From the NCBI GenBank assembly GCA_001839685.1, contig MLAK01000707.1:8444-30593 (forward strand): a stretch of DNA of 22,150 nucleotides, given 5' to 3'. Position 1 is the first letter of the stretch. Each line of letters begins with the position of its first letter. A model generated the notes under the pieces. It was given only the letters and a program-made list of their open reading frames with translations. It was not told the DNA's origin and ran no database searches. Made by a program: the position numbers and the translations under genes. This document shows, piece after piece, positions 1 to 8,868 of the stretch. Origin of the DNA: Tritrichomonas foetus. Its lineage: Eukaryota > Parabasalia > Tritrichomonadida > Tritrichomonadidae.

Positions 1-126
1 TTCATTGTGGTTTTCACGTTCATTGTGGTTTTCACGTTCTTTGTGATTTTCACATTCTTTGTGATTTTCACATTCTTTGTGATTTTCACATTCTTTGTGA
101 TCTTCACATTCATTGTGGTTTTCATT
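1..126 (-). repeat. In-frame 18-bp tandem repeat (7 copies, truncated by window edge)
   Basis: Seven consecutive 18-bp units start at 1, 19, 37, 55, 73, 91 and 109 and are nearly identical. On the minus strand they encode a hexapeptide of the form E-(N/D)-H-(N/K)-E-(C/R). Two sub-types are visible: Arg/Asn copies at the left edge and Cys/Lys copies in the middle. The near-identity of the DNA suggests recent expansion. The total copy number is unknown because the array reaches base 1. Confidence 0.9.
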
Positions 127-783
127 CGAATTTCTTAAATTTGGTGTCAAAATTTCATTCGTTGATTCCTTTGGAATTGACAAATTGAAAAATTTGAAAA
201 TTGAAGCCAATTCTTCATTTTTAGATTTTAGTATATTTTGGTTTGTTTCTTCATCAATAGTATCTATCGTCTCTTTCAAAGCTGAAGCGTATTCAATAAT
301 TTGTGGAAAAAACATTTCCTTTGATTTACCTCGAATTTTGTTAATCACCTCATATATTTGCTTCCTTTTCAAGTTGTGAATGTTTCTGATGATTTTGTCA
401 GAATAATTGGCGATCACAAAAACAAACGATCGCGTGAATCCGCGCGCCTCTGCGTCGAGTATTTGAGCGTAAACGGCCAAATAAGCAACTTTTTCGAAAG
501 AAGAAACAACTGAAACCGGCTCGTGATAAATTATTGAATCGCCGAAAACTGGAATTGAAATCACGCTCTGTTTGAATAATGTATCGTCCGAGAAAAGTGA
601 AGGGCCATAGTCCCAAAGAGTCAAAGGGAAAGATCCTTGGCTGTATTCGTAGATCGCGCTATAAAATGCGTCATTTGTTAATTGATACATAAAAGAATCG
701 TCTGAAAATGAAGAAAGAAGCCTTCTCGAAGCTCGAGACGAAGCTAACGAATTGTCACTGCATTCATTAGCTTCGTTGAGCAT
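1..783 (-). CDS. Folliculin/SMCR8-type DENN (longin) protein, partial (3' end outside window)
   Basis: The frame is open for 261 codons from ATG 783-781 to the window edge, so the C-terminus is missing. An in-frame TAA lies just upstream of the ATG and there is no other start. Residues about 36-180 look like the N-terminal longin/uDENN module of the FLCN/SMCR8 family. A strand with LWDYGPSLF (56-64) matches the family's 'EF.E..GP..L' opening. The stretch at 104-133 (YAQILDAEARGFTRSF, then ISDK-like IANYSDKII) closely resembles the hallmark 'D..ARGFVRPFC.AYIS.D' of SMCR8 and folliculin. In other eukaryotes these proteins act as GAP/GEF-like regulators of small GTPases (Rag, Rab, Arf) at lysosomes and in autophagy; that role here is inferred from the family. 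Residues about 183-220 are low-complexity and lead into a hexapeptide repeat (222-261). The start is divergent from the gene at 1044. Confidence 0.72.
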   Translation of the reverse strand, partial: MLNEANECSDNSLASSRASRRLLSSFSDDSFMYQLTNDAFYSAIYEYSQGSFPLTLWDYGPSLFSDDTLFKQSVISIPVFGDSIIYHEPVSVVSSFEKVAYLAVYAQILDAEARGFTRSFVFVIANYSDKIIRNIHNLKRKQIYEVINKIRGKSKEMFFPQIIEYASALKETIDTIDEETNQNILKSKNEELASIFKFFNLSIPKESTNEILTPNLRNSNENHNECEDHKECENHKECENHKECENHKERENHNERENHNE

Positions 784-1043
784 AGGATAAAAATCAGATT
801 GATTTGACCTTTATTTCACGTTAAAATTTTACAGGAATCTTTTACAATTAATATATGGTCAAACATCGGGATTTTCTGTAGCAATTTCTTAATATTAACT
901 TTTTACGGATTTAATTGGCCTTTTTCATCTGAATTCAAGTTCATATAAACATGGAAAAAGTAGGCAAAATAAAAATATTTTTTCATTGGTATGCGTTCAT
1001 TTAATGATTCAAAATTTGTAAATAGCAGGGGAGGTGTGTGCAA
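784..1043. promoter_or_regulatory. Short divergent 5' region
   Basis: This AT-rich spacer of 260 bases lies between the divergent starts of the FLCN/SMCR8-like gene (-) and the N/P-rich gene (+). It must contain both promoters. I see no motif I can name with confidence. Confidence 0.4.
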
Positions 1044-1592
1044 ATGCTCAGTGGGTTTTTTGATAATATAGAGACCACAAAAGACACCAAAAAATCTATC
1101 AACAATAAACATAAGCAGAATAGACCGCACAAGCCAAATAACCCTCCACATGAACGGCCAAATTATCATCCTCGAAATTCTCATTATCGAATCAATGAAC
1201 GAGACGACAATCGAAAAATGCCCAGAAATCCACAGCCAAAAATCCCAAACAAATACAAAAGCCATCCTCCAAACAGATCATCAAAATACGATAATAAAAA
1301 ATATCCTTCCCCTCCTCGTCCCAAACCACCGCCGCCGTCTTCTCCTTCGTTTGCAAACTCAAAGTCATCAATGAAATATGACTCGTGCGCCAAACAAATT
1401 GACTTAAATCTCAAAAATGAAACCGATAATAATGATGTTGATGAAGAAAATACATCTGACCAAATATTCGATCTTTTGATGTCTGTTCAGAAGCAGATGA
1501 CCGACAACATTATTCATTTCCGGAAAGAAGCGCTTGAGCAGATTGATTTATTGGCCGAAGGAATCAGCCTTGCTCCATTGCCAAAAGTGTAA
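1044..1592 (+). CDS. Basic Asn/Pro-rich hypothetical protein
   Basis: This is a 182-residue protein of unknown function. I start it at ATG 1044; an in-frame GTG two codons upstream is not expected to initiate in a eukaryote. Residues about 15-105 are disordered, rich in Asn, Pro, Lys, Arg and His, and include the Pro-rich tract SPPRPKPPPPSSPS, a possible SH3- or profilin-type ligand (inference). A short acidic linker (about 125-137) follows. The C-terminal 45 residues look like one amphipathic helix (SDQIFDLLMSVQKQMTDNII and onward) ending near LAEGISLAPLPKV. There is no signal peptide or membrane segment. The architecture suggests an adaptor or RNA/cytoskeleton-associated protein, but nothing identifies it. 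A competing minus-strand frame is judged a shadow. The gene converges on the coiled-coil gene at 1926. Confidence 0.6.
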   Translation: MLSGFFDNIETTKDTKKSINNKHKQNRPHKPNNPPHERPNYHPRNSHYRINERDDNRKMPRNPQPKIPNKYKSHPPNRSSKYDNKKYPSPPRPKPPPPSSPSFANSKSSMKYDSCAKQIDLNLKNETDNNDVDEENTSDQIFDLLMSVQKQMTDNIIHFRKEALEQIDLLAEGISLAPLPKV

Positions 1593-1651
1593 GTTTTTGT
1601 ATTCATGTATTATATAAATGTTTGAATTTTCATTCTGATTTCTATTTTTAC

Positions 1652-1682
1652 TTTTTTTTTTTTTGTTGTTGTTGTTGTTGTT
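1652..1682. repeat. Poly-T tract followed by (GTT)6
   Basis: Thirteen T residues (1652-1664) are followed directly by six GTT triplets (1665-1682). It is simple sequence about 60 bases beyond the stop of the upstream gene and probably lies in its 3' flank. Confidence 0.9.
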
Positions 1683-1700
1683 CGGAAATAGCCCCACTAT

Positions 1701-1810
1701 ATCATAAATTAATTAACAAGATCATAAATCATTTCACAAGATCAGAAATCAATTCACAAGATCATAAATCATTTCACAAGATCAGAAATCAATTCACATG
1801 ATCATAAATC
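1701..1810. repeat. 20-bp tandem repeat with 40-bp higher order, 5.5 copies
   Basis: Units begin at 1701, 1721, 1741, 1761 and 1781, with a half copy at 1801. Two variants alternate, ATCATAAATCATTTCACAAG and ATCAGAAATCAATTCACAAG, so the array also has a 40-bp period. It sits in the 333-base gap between two convergent genes and is not coding in any long frame. Otherwise this gap holds only simple sequence and AT-rich flanks. Confidence 0.9.
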
Positions 1811-1925
1811 GAAATCAATAAGAATAAATTTTATTATTACAGTTGTAATAATGAGTATCTTTAAAAGCAAAAATAAAAACTGAATTCATCGATTATATAA
1901 AAGTTTATTTATAATTTTTCATTGA

Positions 1926-4850
1926 TCAAATATAATTTTTTCTTGGCTTCAAGTTTGCCCTCATAATCCTTTTTGCGATAGCACAGAAGAGCATAGCACG
2001 AATAAGCCCGCATGCAGAAAGGTCTGATTCTTGTCTATCCATTTCGACTTGTTCAAACTTGACAAGAACTTGTTTCTCGAATCTCAGAGTTTCAATTCTT
2101 TTTTCTGTTGAATTTTGTCGACTCACAAGTTGTTCGACTTGTTTTCTGACTGCTGATGATTTTGTTGATTTATCTGCATTAATTAATTCAATTCCCCATT
2201 TTCTCCATTGTTCTTCAGTATGTGATTCGAGAACTCTTGTTACAACTTTATGAATTGCACTTAAAATCTTTTGTTGTGACCAATCATTTGATACTTGAAC
2301 ACAACGATTTAATTCTTTAATTATTGCGTTAGTGAATTCATCAGTTGTTACAATTGTAACTTTTTCTTGTGAAAAAGAACCATCTCTGAATGAGTTTTGC
2401 ATTTCTTTCATTTTCTTTTCCATGTATTCAATTAATTCTTTATCTTTTTGTTTTTGCGCTTTTAAGCGAGCTGTTCTTTTGTTTAATTCTTCCATTAATT
2501 GAGCTTTTTCATCATTATGCATTGCTTGAAGTCTTTCAATTTCTTTGGCTCTATATTCCCTTTCAGATGCAATTAAAGCTTCGGTTCTTGCCTGTGAATT
2601 TTCTTGTCTTTGATTCAATAATCCTTGCAAATGATCCCTTTCGTTTTGAATTGTAGTGATTTTATTTTCATATTCTTGCCGTTTTTCATCTGCAAAAGAA
2701 AACGAAGATTCTACTTCACTGTTCAATTTTTTGGTTTTATCGAGAGAATCTTTTAATTTTTGGTTAGCTTTTTCAAGTTCTTTCACACGAAGAGATAGTT
2801 TTTTATTTAAAGCTTCATTTCGATCATTTTCTTCCATTGTTCTTTCTAGTCTGGCCTCAGTTTTTGTAAGTGTATCTTGAAGTTCGTGTTGGGCTTGAAC
2901 GAATGATTGGCTTGCATTTGTTGCTTCACGTGCATTTGATTCCCTAATTTCAGTAATTGTATTCACTATTTGATCAGGAAGCTCTAAAATCTCACAATTT
3001 TGATGAATAAATGGAAGAATCTCTTTCCGAAGTCGTTCAAAGTAATCAGAAGTATTATCGAAGAATCCATTCAATAATTGAAGGTTGTCTTCGAATGATT
3101 GTTTATAATGATGATTTGAAAACCTTGCCAATTGATTAAATAAGCGACGAGTTTCAGGGATTTTTTCAACAGGAAAAACTTTATTGAATTGTTCAATTTG
3201 TTTCTTTTGTGCTGTGCAAATTCGCCTTAATTTTTCATTAGCGGAACATAAAACTAAAAGTGCAGCAAATTCACAATTATCTGAATCTTCTGTAAAATGT
3301 TCTTTTGCGGATAAAAGTGCATCAAACATTTTATATTGTTCAAATTTTGAACCAAATTCTTCATTCATCATTTCTTTGATATCATTGATATTTTGAGTGA
3401 TTTGATTTAATAATTTTCTGTCATTTACTAAAGAAGGACAAGGCTCGGTCAAAAGTCGAGGATCAGGTTTATCAATCAATAAAAATTGATTAATGAAACG
3501 TGTCAAACCATCAATAATTGAAAGAGTCTTTGGTTGTACATTATTTGCTGTTTGTAGTAGTAATAAATCATCAATAATATCTGGAATATCATTCAATCTT
3601 TCAATTTTGTATGATGTACTTAATTGTTCAGAAACACGTGCTAAAATAAAACGGCTATGATGTAATTCTTGCATTAGATTTCGATTATTTTCTTCGCCTG
3701 AATGAATTATATCATTCAAGGCCTTGATTTTTTCATCAAAGCCATTTATTGTATTTTGAAGTTCAGCAGTTTTAGAATTTGATTGTCTCAATTTTTCATC
3801 TTGTTGAGAAAGTTGGAGATTTTGTGATTCAATTTGTGATGATTTTTCTTTAAGCGATTTTTTAAGAAGCTCCATCTCTTTATTTTGTGCTTCGTATTTG
3901 GCATTCAAAAGTTTTTGTTCTTTCATTGAATTTGGGTGTGAATCTTGATTTGGTGCTTCAGAAGGATGATTTGAAGAAGGACTTGACACTGAACTTAATT
4001 GGTATTGTTGTTGAGATTTATTGAATGATGAATTTAAGTCTGTTCGAGTTTTTAGATCAGAAATTTTAATTTCTGCTTTTTTCAGATCAAATTTAAGTTG
4101 GTAAATTTTTTCTTTCTTTTCAGACAATGAATTACTTAATTTTTCACATTGTTGAGCATAACCGTCAGCCTCAGCATGAGCAAGATTCAATTGGTTTCTT
4201 AGACTGTCTTCCACGCCTGTCATTAATTTCATCTTTGTAATTGCATCTTCGTGTCTTTCTGAGAGCACATTCAATTTTTGTTTCAATTGAGAAATTTCAT
4301 TAGAAAGCTCTTGTTTTTGATCTTTCAGTGATTTTTCGATAATTTTCTTTTCTGTTGCCAATTTATCGTATTCTTCTTGTTTTGATGAAACGTTATTTTT
4401 CTCCAATAAAACGTCTTCTTGAATTGATGCCAATTTGGCCTTTAAATCTGCATTTTCTGATTTGAGGTTGTTCAACTCGTTCTGAATGGGTTCGACATTC
4501 GGCAAATTTTGTGTTTCGACATGTGGAAAAGTAATGGATGAGCTCATTTCGCAACTTTCGGTTTCAGTTTCGGGCGTCGCCAGATAAATTAAACATAAAA
4601 TCGAATCGTGGATTAACTTTATTGAGTCCTGCGTGAGATAAGTATAAGCACCTGTGTTGATGAGTTCCATTAGTAGGATCCAATAATTATAAACTTGTTC
4701 GGTTGGAAAAGTATTTTTTGGATTTTCAAAATGCGGCTCGAAATCGGTAAAACATTTTTGATATCGGGCAAATAGATTGTGATACGCGACATCCTGTCGG
4801 TCGTCTTCCTCGCTGTCGAATGAGAAATTGCCCTCTGATTCCTCTTCCAT
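1926..4850 (-). CDS. Long coiled-coil protein (974 residues), function unknown
   Basis: The protein has a short acidic N-terminal segment, then an apparently folded stretch to about residue 95 with many aromatics and helices. Extended heptad-like coiled coils rich in E, K, Q and L follow at about 115-270. A Ser/Gln/Pro-rich linker (about 280-310) leads to further coil to about 400. A less charged helical region (about 400-640) is followed by a second long coiled coil (about 640-860) and a helical, basic C-terminus ending in KPRKNYI. There is no signal peptide or membrane segment. Similar proteins in trichomonad genomes are usually named only as coiled-coil proteins. A structural role as a cytoskeletal, basal-body or Golgi tether is plausible but inferred. 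The start is the most upstream ATG of the frame. A TATAAATAAA-like sequence lies about 15 bases after the TGA stop and could serve polyadenylation. Confidence 0.85.
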   Translation of the reverse strand: MEEESEGNFSFDSEEDDRQDVAYHNLFARYQKCFTDFEPHFENPKNTFPTEQVYNYWILLMELINTGAYTYLTQDSIKLIHDSILCLIYLATPETETESCEMSSSITFPHVETQNLPNVEPIQNELNNLKSENADLKAKLASIQEDVLLEKNNVSSKQEEYDKLATEKKIIEKSLKDQKQELSNEISQLKQKLNVLSERHEDAITKMKLMTGVEDSLRNQLNLAHAEADGYAQQCEKLSNSLSEKKEKIYQLKFDLKKAEIKISDLKTRTDLNSSFNKSQQQYQLSSVSSPSSNHPSEAPNQDSHPNSMKEQKLLNAKYEAQNKEMELLKKSLKEKSSQIESQNLQLSQQDEKLRQSNSKTAELQNTINGFDEKIKALNDIIHSGEENNRNLMQELHHSRFILARVSEQLSTSYKIERLNDIPDIIDDLLLLQTANNVQPKTLSIIDGLTRFINQFLLIDKPDPRLLTEPCPSLVNDRKLLNQITQNINDIKEMMNEEFGSKFEQYKMFDALLSAKEHFTEDSDNCEFAALLVLCSANEKLRRICTAQKKQIEQFNKVFPVEKIPETRRLFNQLARFSNHHYKQSFEDNLQLLNGFFDNTSDYFERLRKEILPFIHQNCEILELPDQIVNTITEIRESNAREATNASQSFVQAQHELQDTLTKTEARLERTMEENDRNEALNKKLSLRVKELEKANQKLKDSLDKTKKLNSEVESSFSFADEKRQEYENKITTIQNERDHLQGLLNQRQENSQARTEALIASEREYRAKEIERLQAMHNDEKAQLMEELNKRTARLKAQKQKDKELIEYMEKKMKEMQNSFRDGSFSQEKVTIVTTDEFTNAIIKELNRCVQVSNDWSQQKILSAIHKVVTRVLESHTEEQWRKWGIELINADKSTKSSAVRKQVEQLVSRQNSTEKRIETLRFEKQVLVKFEQVEMDRQESDLSACGLIRAMLFCAIAKRIMRANLKPRKNYI

Positions 4851-5805
4851 ATTTCGTTTATTTCAAATAATTCAAAAATCAGAAATAAAATCGATAAATG
4901 GGTGGCCATTTAAAATCACAAAAATTATTTTCAGATCACCGATAGCATGCATCACCAACGATCAAGGAGAGGGAGTTTTGAGAAGAACCTTACGAAATAT
5001 AAGACAGAATAAATGACCATGATGCCAACTAAGTATATCAGAGCTTAAAATACAGATTCACGAAAATAATATTCGTTGATTCAAATTGTTTCTTTCCTTT
5101 CTGCTTTTTTGGGTAACTAACTGTGAATGAAGATGATTCACATTGAAAATATGGTTAACTTAAGGGAAATAAAGAGAAATTAGAATCGAACGAATAATTG
5201 TTTTTATAAAAATACAAATCAAGGAAATTACAATAAAATTTCCAATAATATTAGTTGAAACATGATCTTTCAAACATCACCACATTTTCTAACAGAAAGT
5301 ATTAAAATATCTTTCAAAATATATTGTTCTTTAAAATACTCTTGGGGAAATTGCCAATCATCGAGGATTCGTTCAGATCAAAGAATTCTCTTTTCAAAGA
5401 GATCTTCAAAATGGAATGAATATATACTGTATCACTGGAAAAGATCACTACCATGTTTGGTCATTTTAATTGACTCAGTTAGAATCGCGAATTAGAAATT
5501 CTAGCTGAACTTAGGGTCACATTCCAGATGTATATCATAAATATGATACTAACATTGGTGGTTTTTATAAAGTACATCAAGGCCGACTTTTTCCATTCAT
5601 TGAAACTAAAAAAAGAGATAATAGGTTGTGAATGCATATCGTATCATGAATGAAGTGTCAATATTATCATCAGTCCAAGCTATTATTGAAAAAACAATAA
5701 GCATTAAATATTTAAGCGATTTTCGGAAGAGTCCATAATTGTTAACTAAATTAACTACAATTTATTTCATGAATTGTTAACTATAAAAAAGCATCATTAA
5801 AAATT
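4851..5805. other. Intergenic region, AT-rich, with possible gene remnant
   Basis: There are 955 bases between the start of the coiled-coil gene and the stop of the kinase gene. The right part (about 5220-5735) contains protein-like but interrupted plus-strand frames, described separately. The left part should hold the coiled-coil gene promoter. A perfect inverted repeat (TGTGAAT 5122-5128, ATTCACA 5136-5142) lies about 275 bases upstream of that ATG. Nothing else is recognisable. Confidence 0.5.
5341..5631 (+). pseudogene. Possible decayed protein-coding remnant
   Basis: One plus-strand frame reads as a protein-like stretch (LGEIANHRGFVQIKEFSF and onward to HYHVWSF at 5468). It then hits a stop, a second stop and a third, and resumes in the same frame from 5515 (GHIPDVYHKYDTNIGGFY and onward) to a TGA at 5629. 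The Gly, His, Asp and Tyr content is unlike translated AT-rich filler. A further short frame from ATG 5646 (MNEVSILSSVQAII) could be a frameshifted continuation. I do not recognise the parent family. It could still be chance, because each open piece is only about 40 codons. Confidence 0.3.
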
Positions 5806-7104
5806 TCACACACGAGAACTTTTCATTTGAATTTGCCTCAATCCAAGTGAATTTCTGTAACCTTTGGAAATGTTTAAATGATTCAATCTTGGTATTGGCA
5901 CCGACATTCGTGATGAAGCCAATTTTCTACCTGATGAATTCAAATTTAAAGTTGCAGAAAGTTTCATTTGACCTTTTTTCGATGAGCCACTCCTTTTTGC
6001 TGAATTAAGTGGCGGAAGAGGTGGAAGAACTGGTGGTGGCGGTGGTGCTAAATGTGGTCTTTCTGTTAAAGGATTAGTTAAAATCCAATAAATTGTAGTT
6101 TCTTTACAAATTTCACCTGCATTTAATTTATTTTGAAGTTCATCTGGATTAATTTTATAAACACTTTCACATTTTTCAATTATTTTTGGATCAAATTTAG
6201 TTAATGACCGTTTAAATCGAAGAATATCATTTGTATCATTGATTTTATAAAACTTAATTGGTTTTGGTGCAAAGTTTGAAGATATTGGTGGAATTCCATG
6301 AAGCCAAGGATGACTTTGTAATTGAAGAAGTGTTGGACGCTTATCTGGAATTCCTTGAAGCATCATTTTTAATAAACTATTAAGCTGTGGTGAAATTCCA
6401 ACAGGTGGAGTATAATCAGCTGCTTCTTGAAGAAGGGCTTTCATACTTGCTGATTGAATAGTGAAAGGTAGAGATCCTGTCAGCATCGTGTGTAGTAAAA
6501 TTCCAAGTGACCAAACATCACATTTTTCACCATATTCGCCACCTGCTATAATTTCTGGAGGCTGGTATCCAGGTGTTCCAACAAAAGTCCTTAATAAATT
6601 ATTATAATAAGTTGTTGATAAACCAAAATCAATCAATTTTATATTATTGTTTTTATCCAATAATACATTTTCAAGTTTCAAGTCTCTATGAACTAAAAAA
6701 TGATATGCATGAAGATGCCTCAAGACAGAATATAATTGCAGAAATATTCGTCGTGCTTCTGGCTCTTCAAGTCCTTTGTTTTTATTGACATAACTTAGTA
6801 GTGTTCCTTTTGATGAATATTCCATGAAGAAAATCAATAACGGCTCGTGATAAGATAATCTGAAAAAAGTTGAAATATTGGGATGTTCGACCTGCATAAA
6901 AACACTGATTTCGCGCATTATTCCATTAAAGGAACTCATTGACTGTTCCATCAAGTCTATCACTTTTGCCGCGCAATATGTATTTGTTGGAATATGTCTG
7001 GCGAAATGAACTTGACTGAAGCCGCCATGTGAAAACTGTTCTAGAATTTCGAAATCATCGATTATTTTGCCTTGAATGTTCTTGAGTGTAATTTCTTCTT
7101 CCAT
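5806..7104 (-). CDS. Ser/Thr protein kinase, CAMK/AMPK-like
   Basis: The protein has 432 residues with the kinase domain at about 16-269. Visible catalytic elements are Lys47 in CAAKVID, the helix-C Glu65, HRDLKLEN at 139-146 (catalytic Asp141), DFG at 159-161, and an activation/P+1 region GTPGYQPPE at 175-183 followed by DVWSLG. The HRDLKLEN form and the overall pattern fit the CAMK/SNF1-type kinases that are numerous in trichomonads. The glycine loop is degenerate (residues 24-32, FSHGGFSQV): two of three canonical glycines are Ser. Catalytic residues are otherwise intact, so activity is expected. Residues about 306-345, ending in IYWILTNP, resemble the UBA-like/auto-inhibitory segment that follows the kinase domain in AMPK relatives (inference). 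A Pro-rich tract (351-364) and a basic Ser-rich tail complete it. Substrate and pathway cannot be told. Confidence 0.92.
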   Translation of the reverse strand: MEEEITLKNIQGKIIDDFEILEQFSHGGFSQVHFARHIPTNTYCAAKVIDLMEQSMSSFNGIMREISVFMQVEHPNISTFFRLSYHEPLLIFFMEYSSKGTLLSYVNKNKGLEEPEARRIFLQLYSVLRHLHAYHFLVHRDLKLENVLLDKNNNIKLIDFGLSTTYYNNLLRTFVGTPGYQPPEIIAGGEYGEKCDVWSLGILLHTMLTGSLPFTIQSASMKALLQEAADYTPPVGISPQLNSLLKMMLQGIPDKRPTLLQLQSHPWLHGIPPISSNFAPKPIKFYKINDTNDILRFKRSLTKFDPKIIEKCESVYKINPDELQNKLNAGEICKETTIYWILTNPLTERPHLAPPPPPVLPPLPPLNSAKRSGSSKKGQMKLSATLNLNSSGRKLASSRMSVPIPRLNHLNISKGYRNSLGLRQIQMKSSRV

Positions 7105-8149
7105 TGATAAAATTTTGAACGGGATTTCAAAAAGTTTTTTTTATGTTAATTGAAAGTTGAAACTTTTCACTGCATAAAGATTTTTCATTCAATAATTTAT
7201 CACAATTTCATTTCCTATTGAAGTTCCCTTTCTGTAAAAAATATGAAAATTTATCTTCTGCTAATTTGATGATGATATATTTATTGCTGAATCTACAAGA
7301 AATAATTAACACCAAAAAGTATTCGAACATCTCTACTTTTGAAAAATAGCAAATATGTCATGTCATTTTTTAGACAGAAATCAATTTGAAACCGAAATTT
7401 TTTGAGCGACATGCATTGATCATTCTGACATCCTTTAAAATAACAATTATCAAGTTAAATGTTATAGAAATCACTAGTAATGATTTCAGTCTTGATTTGG
7501 TTGTGATTCTGGATTCAAACAAAACTTTTTCATAAAATAAATCACTTTGGCAACAAATTTCAATAGCTTCTTGATAACTCTATCTCTTTTCTTTATAAGA
7601 TGAAAATATTTCTACATGAACTTATCAATGAATAAGTTAACAATAATAATAAATCCATTATTTTGTACTTGATGATTGTTGTTTATTTGTTCAACAAACA
7701 TTTTGTCAGCTTCACTAAAAAAATCTTAAGATATGGTAATTCGATTTAATCGAATCGATAAAAATGGTCAAAAATTGAATTTTCTGTCATATATGAATAT
7801 TTTATTTGGATTTCTTGTTTCTAATATCGTAAAAATGTTTAATTAAATTTATAACCATAATTTGACTGTTATTCAAATGATTTATCAATATATTGTTTTT
7901 TATCAAACAAGAAAAGTGAATTCTGTTAAAAAAATAGCATAAAATTTGGAATCAGATGGAAAATACAAGAAAGTATAGATATAAAAATGATAATTCTACT
8001 TTCAAACAATTGTTAAATAAAACAAAAAATTGAAGAAAATCATGACAATAAAATGAAAAATAACTCCAAAAATGGACAATCACTTTATAGAATTTATAAA
8101 AACATTGATTTTGAACTTGAAGAATGATTAGAAAGGTCATACTCATTAT
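7105..8149. other. Intergenic AT-rich region without a supported gene
   Basis: This gap of 1045 bases lies between the kinase start and the end of the four-helix membrane protein gene. It should include the kinase promoter. A plus-strand open stretch without a start, ending at a TAG near 7350, and a Phe/Tyr-rich minus-strand frame at 7952-8146 are both compatible with chance in AT-rich DNA. A small inverted repeat (ATTCGAT/ATCGAAT, 7739-7755) is the only structure noted. Confidence 0.5.
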
Positions 8150-8635
8150 TTATGCAAGCTTTGATCCATATTTTAGTTTCTGTAATCGATTTATTTCATC
8201 GGGGAAGCTCTTAGAAAAGTGATGTGATGAAACCAAAAACATCACCAAAATTAAGTAGCCGATATGAACAGCGATCAAAGCAAGTCTTTGAATATAATAC
8301 CGATTTTGATATGACACAAAAAGAGAGATAAGTTCAAAACCAGCAGTAATAATCCAGCACCAGGACTGATTTAAAACATCACATGCAATTAATGAAATAT
8401 ATGAAATTGCGGCAGCGATAAATATTTTGTATTGGCCTGTTGAGTTGGCAGCAAAAAAGCAAACAATTGAAACTATTGAAACTAGAATTATAAAAGCGTA
8501 CCTTTGGGATTTAATCATACTTTCGTATTGTGATTTTAAGCTATCAATGACTTGTTGCTGTTGATCTTGATCTAGAATTTCGGCTTCGTCTGGTTTGTTG
8601 CTCCTCCTTACAACTCCTTCATCGCCTGTATCCAT
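8150..8635 (-). CDS. Small four-helix membrane protein, function unknown
   Basis: This 161-residue protein has a hydrophilic N-terminus (1-44) containing DEAEILDQDQQQQVIDSLK, which looks like a short amphipathic helix. Four hydrophobic segments follow at about 46-64, 70-87, 93-109 and 117-136, with short loops. The C-terminal tail of about 25 residues is basic and ends in KYGSKLA. There is no cleavable signal peptide. The shape (soluble helix, four closely packed membrane spans, short tail) is seen in small uncharacterised endomembrane proteins of fungi and protists, but I cannot assign a family. It is divergent from the gene at 8869, with 233 bases between the two ATGs, so the two may share a promoter region. 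Confidence 0.75.
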   Translation of the reverse strand: MDTGDEGVVRRSNKPDEAEILDQDQQQQVIDSLKSQYESMIKSQRYAFIILVSIVSIVCFFAANSTGQYKIFIAAAISYISLIACDVLNQSWCWIITAGFELISLFVSYQNRYYIQRLALIAVHIGYLILVMFLVSSHHFSKSFPDEINRLQKLKYGSKLA

Positions 8636-8868
8636 TTCGAGATATTTGCGAATGGTGAATAGAATGAAAGGTCAATTAGAAACTAGTCAGGTGAATTTTT
8701 TCGATCGGAGAAAAAAGTTAAAAGAGCAAATAGCATCAGTAAAAGTTCCCATTTTCTAAACGTCCACCGTCATTCAAACTATACAAAAAGTTATTATTTC
8801 ACCAAAATAACATAAAATAAAGTAAAGAAAATCTTACAAAAAGAAAGAAAAAAGAAAACACCAATAAA
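8636..8868. promoter_or_regulatory. Divergent promoter region
   Basis: This spacer of 233 bases separates the divergent starts of the four-helix membrane protein (-) and the 138-residue protein (+). The right third is purine-rich on the plus strand (runs of A with AAGAAAG). No specific motif is recognised. Confidence 0.4.

Noticed and set aside
1..126. Regular repeats resembling a CRISPR array
   Set aside because: The units are contiguous 18-mers without spacers, in frame within a eukaryotic coding sequence.
398..616. Minus-strand frame of 72 codons inside the FLCN/SMCR8-like gene
   Set aside because: It lies in a different frame from the open 261-codon frame that carries the recognisable longin-domain motifs.
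903..1265. Minus-strand frame of 120 codons overlapping the N/P-rich gene
   Set aside because: It is a Trp/Phe/Ile-rich reading of the antisense of an Asn/Pro/Arg-rich coding sequence; the plus-strand frame is longer and has protein-like zones.
5262..5495. Plus-strand ATG frame of 77 codons
   Set aside because: The composition is less protein-like than the interrupted frame it overlaps (5341-5631), and no motif is present.
7952..8146. Minus-strand ATG frame just after the four-helix membrane protein stop
   Set aside because: It is a Phe/Tyr/Leu-rich translation of AT-rich DNA with no recognisable feature.
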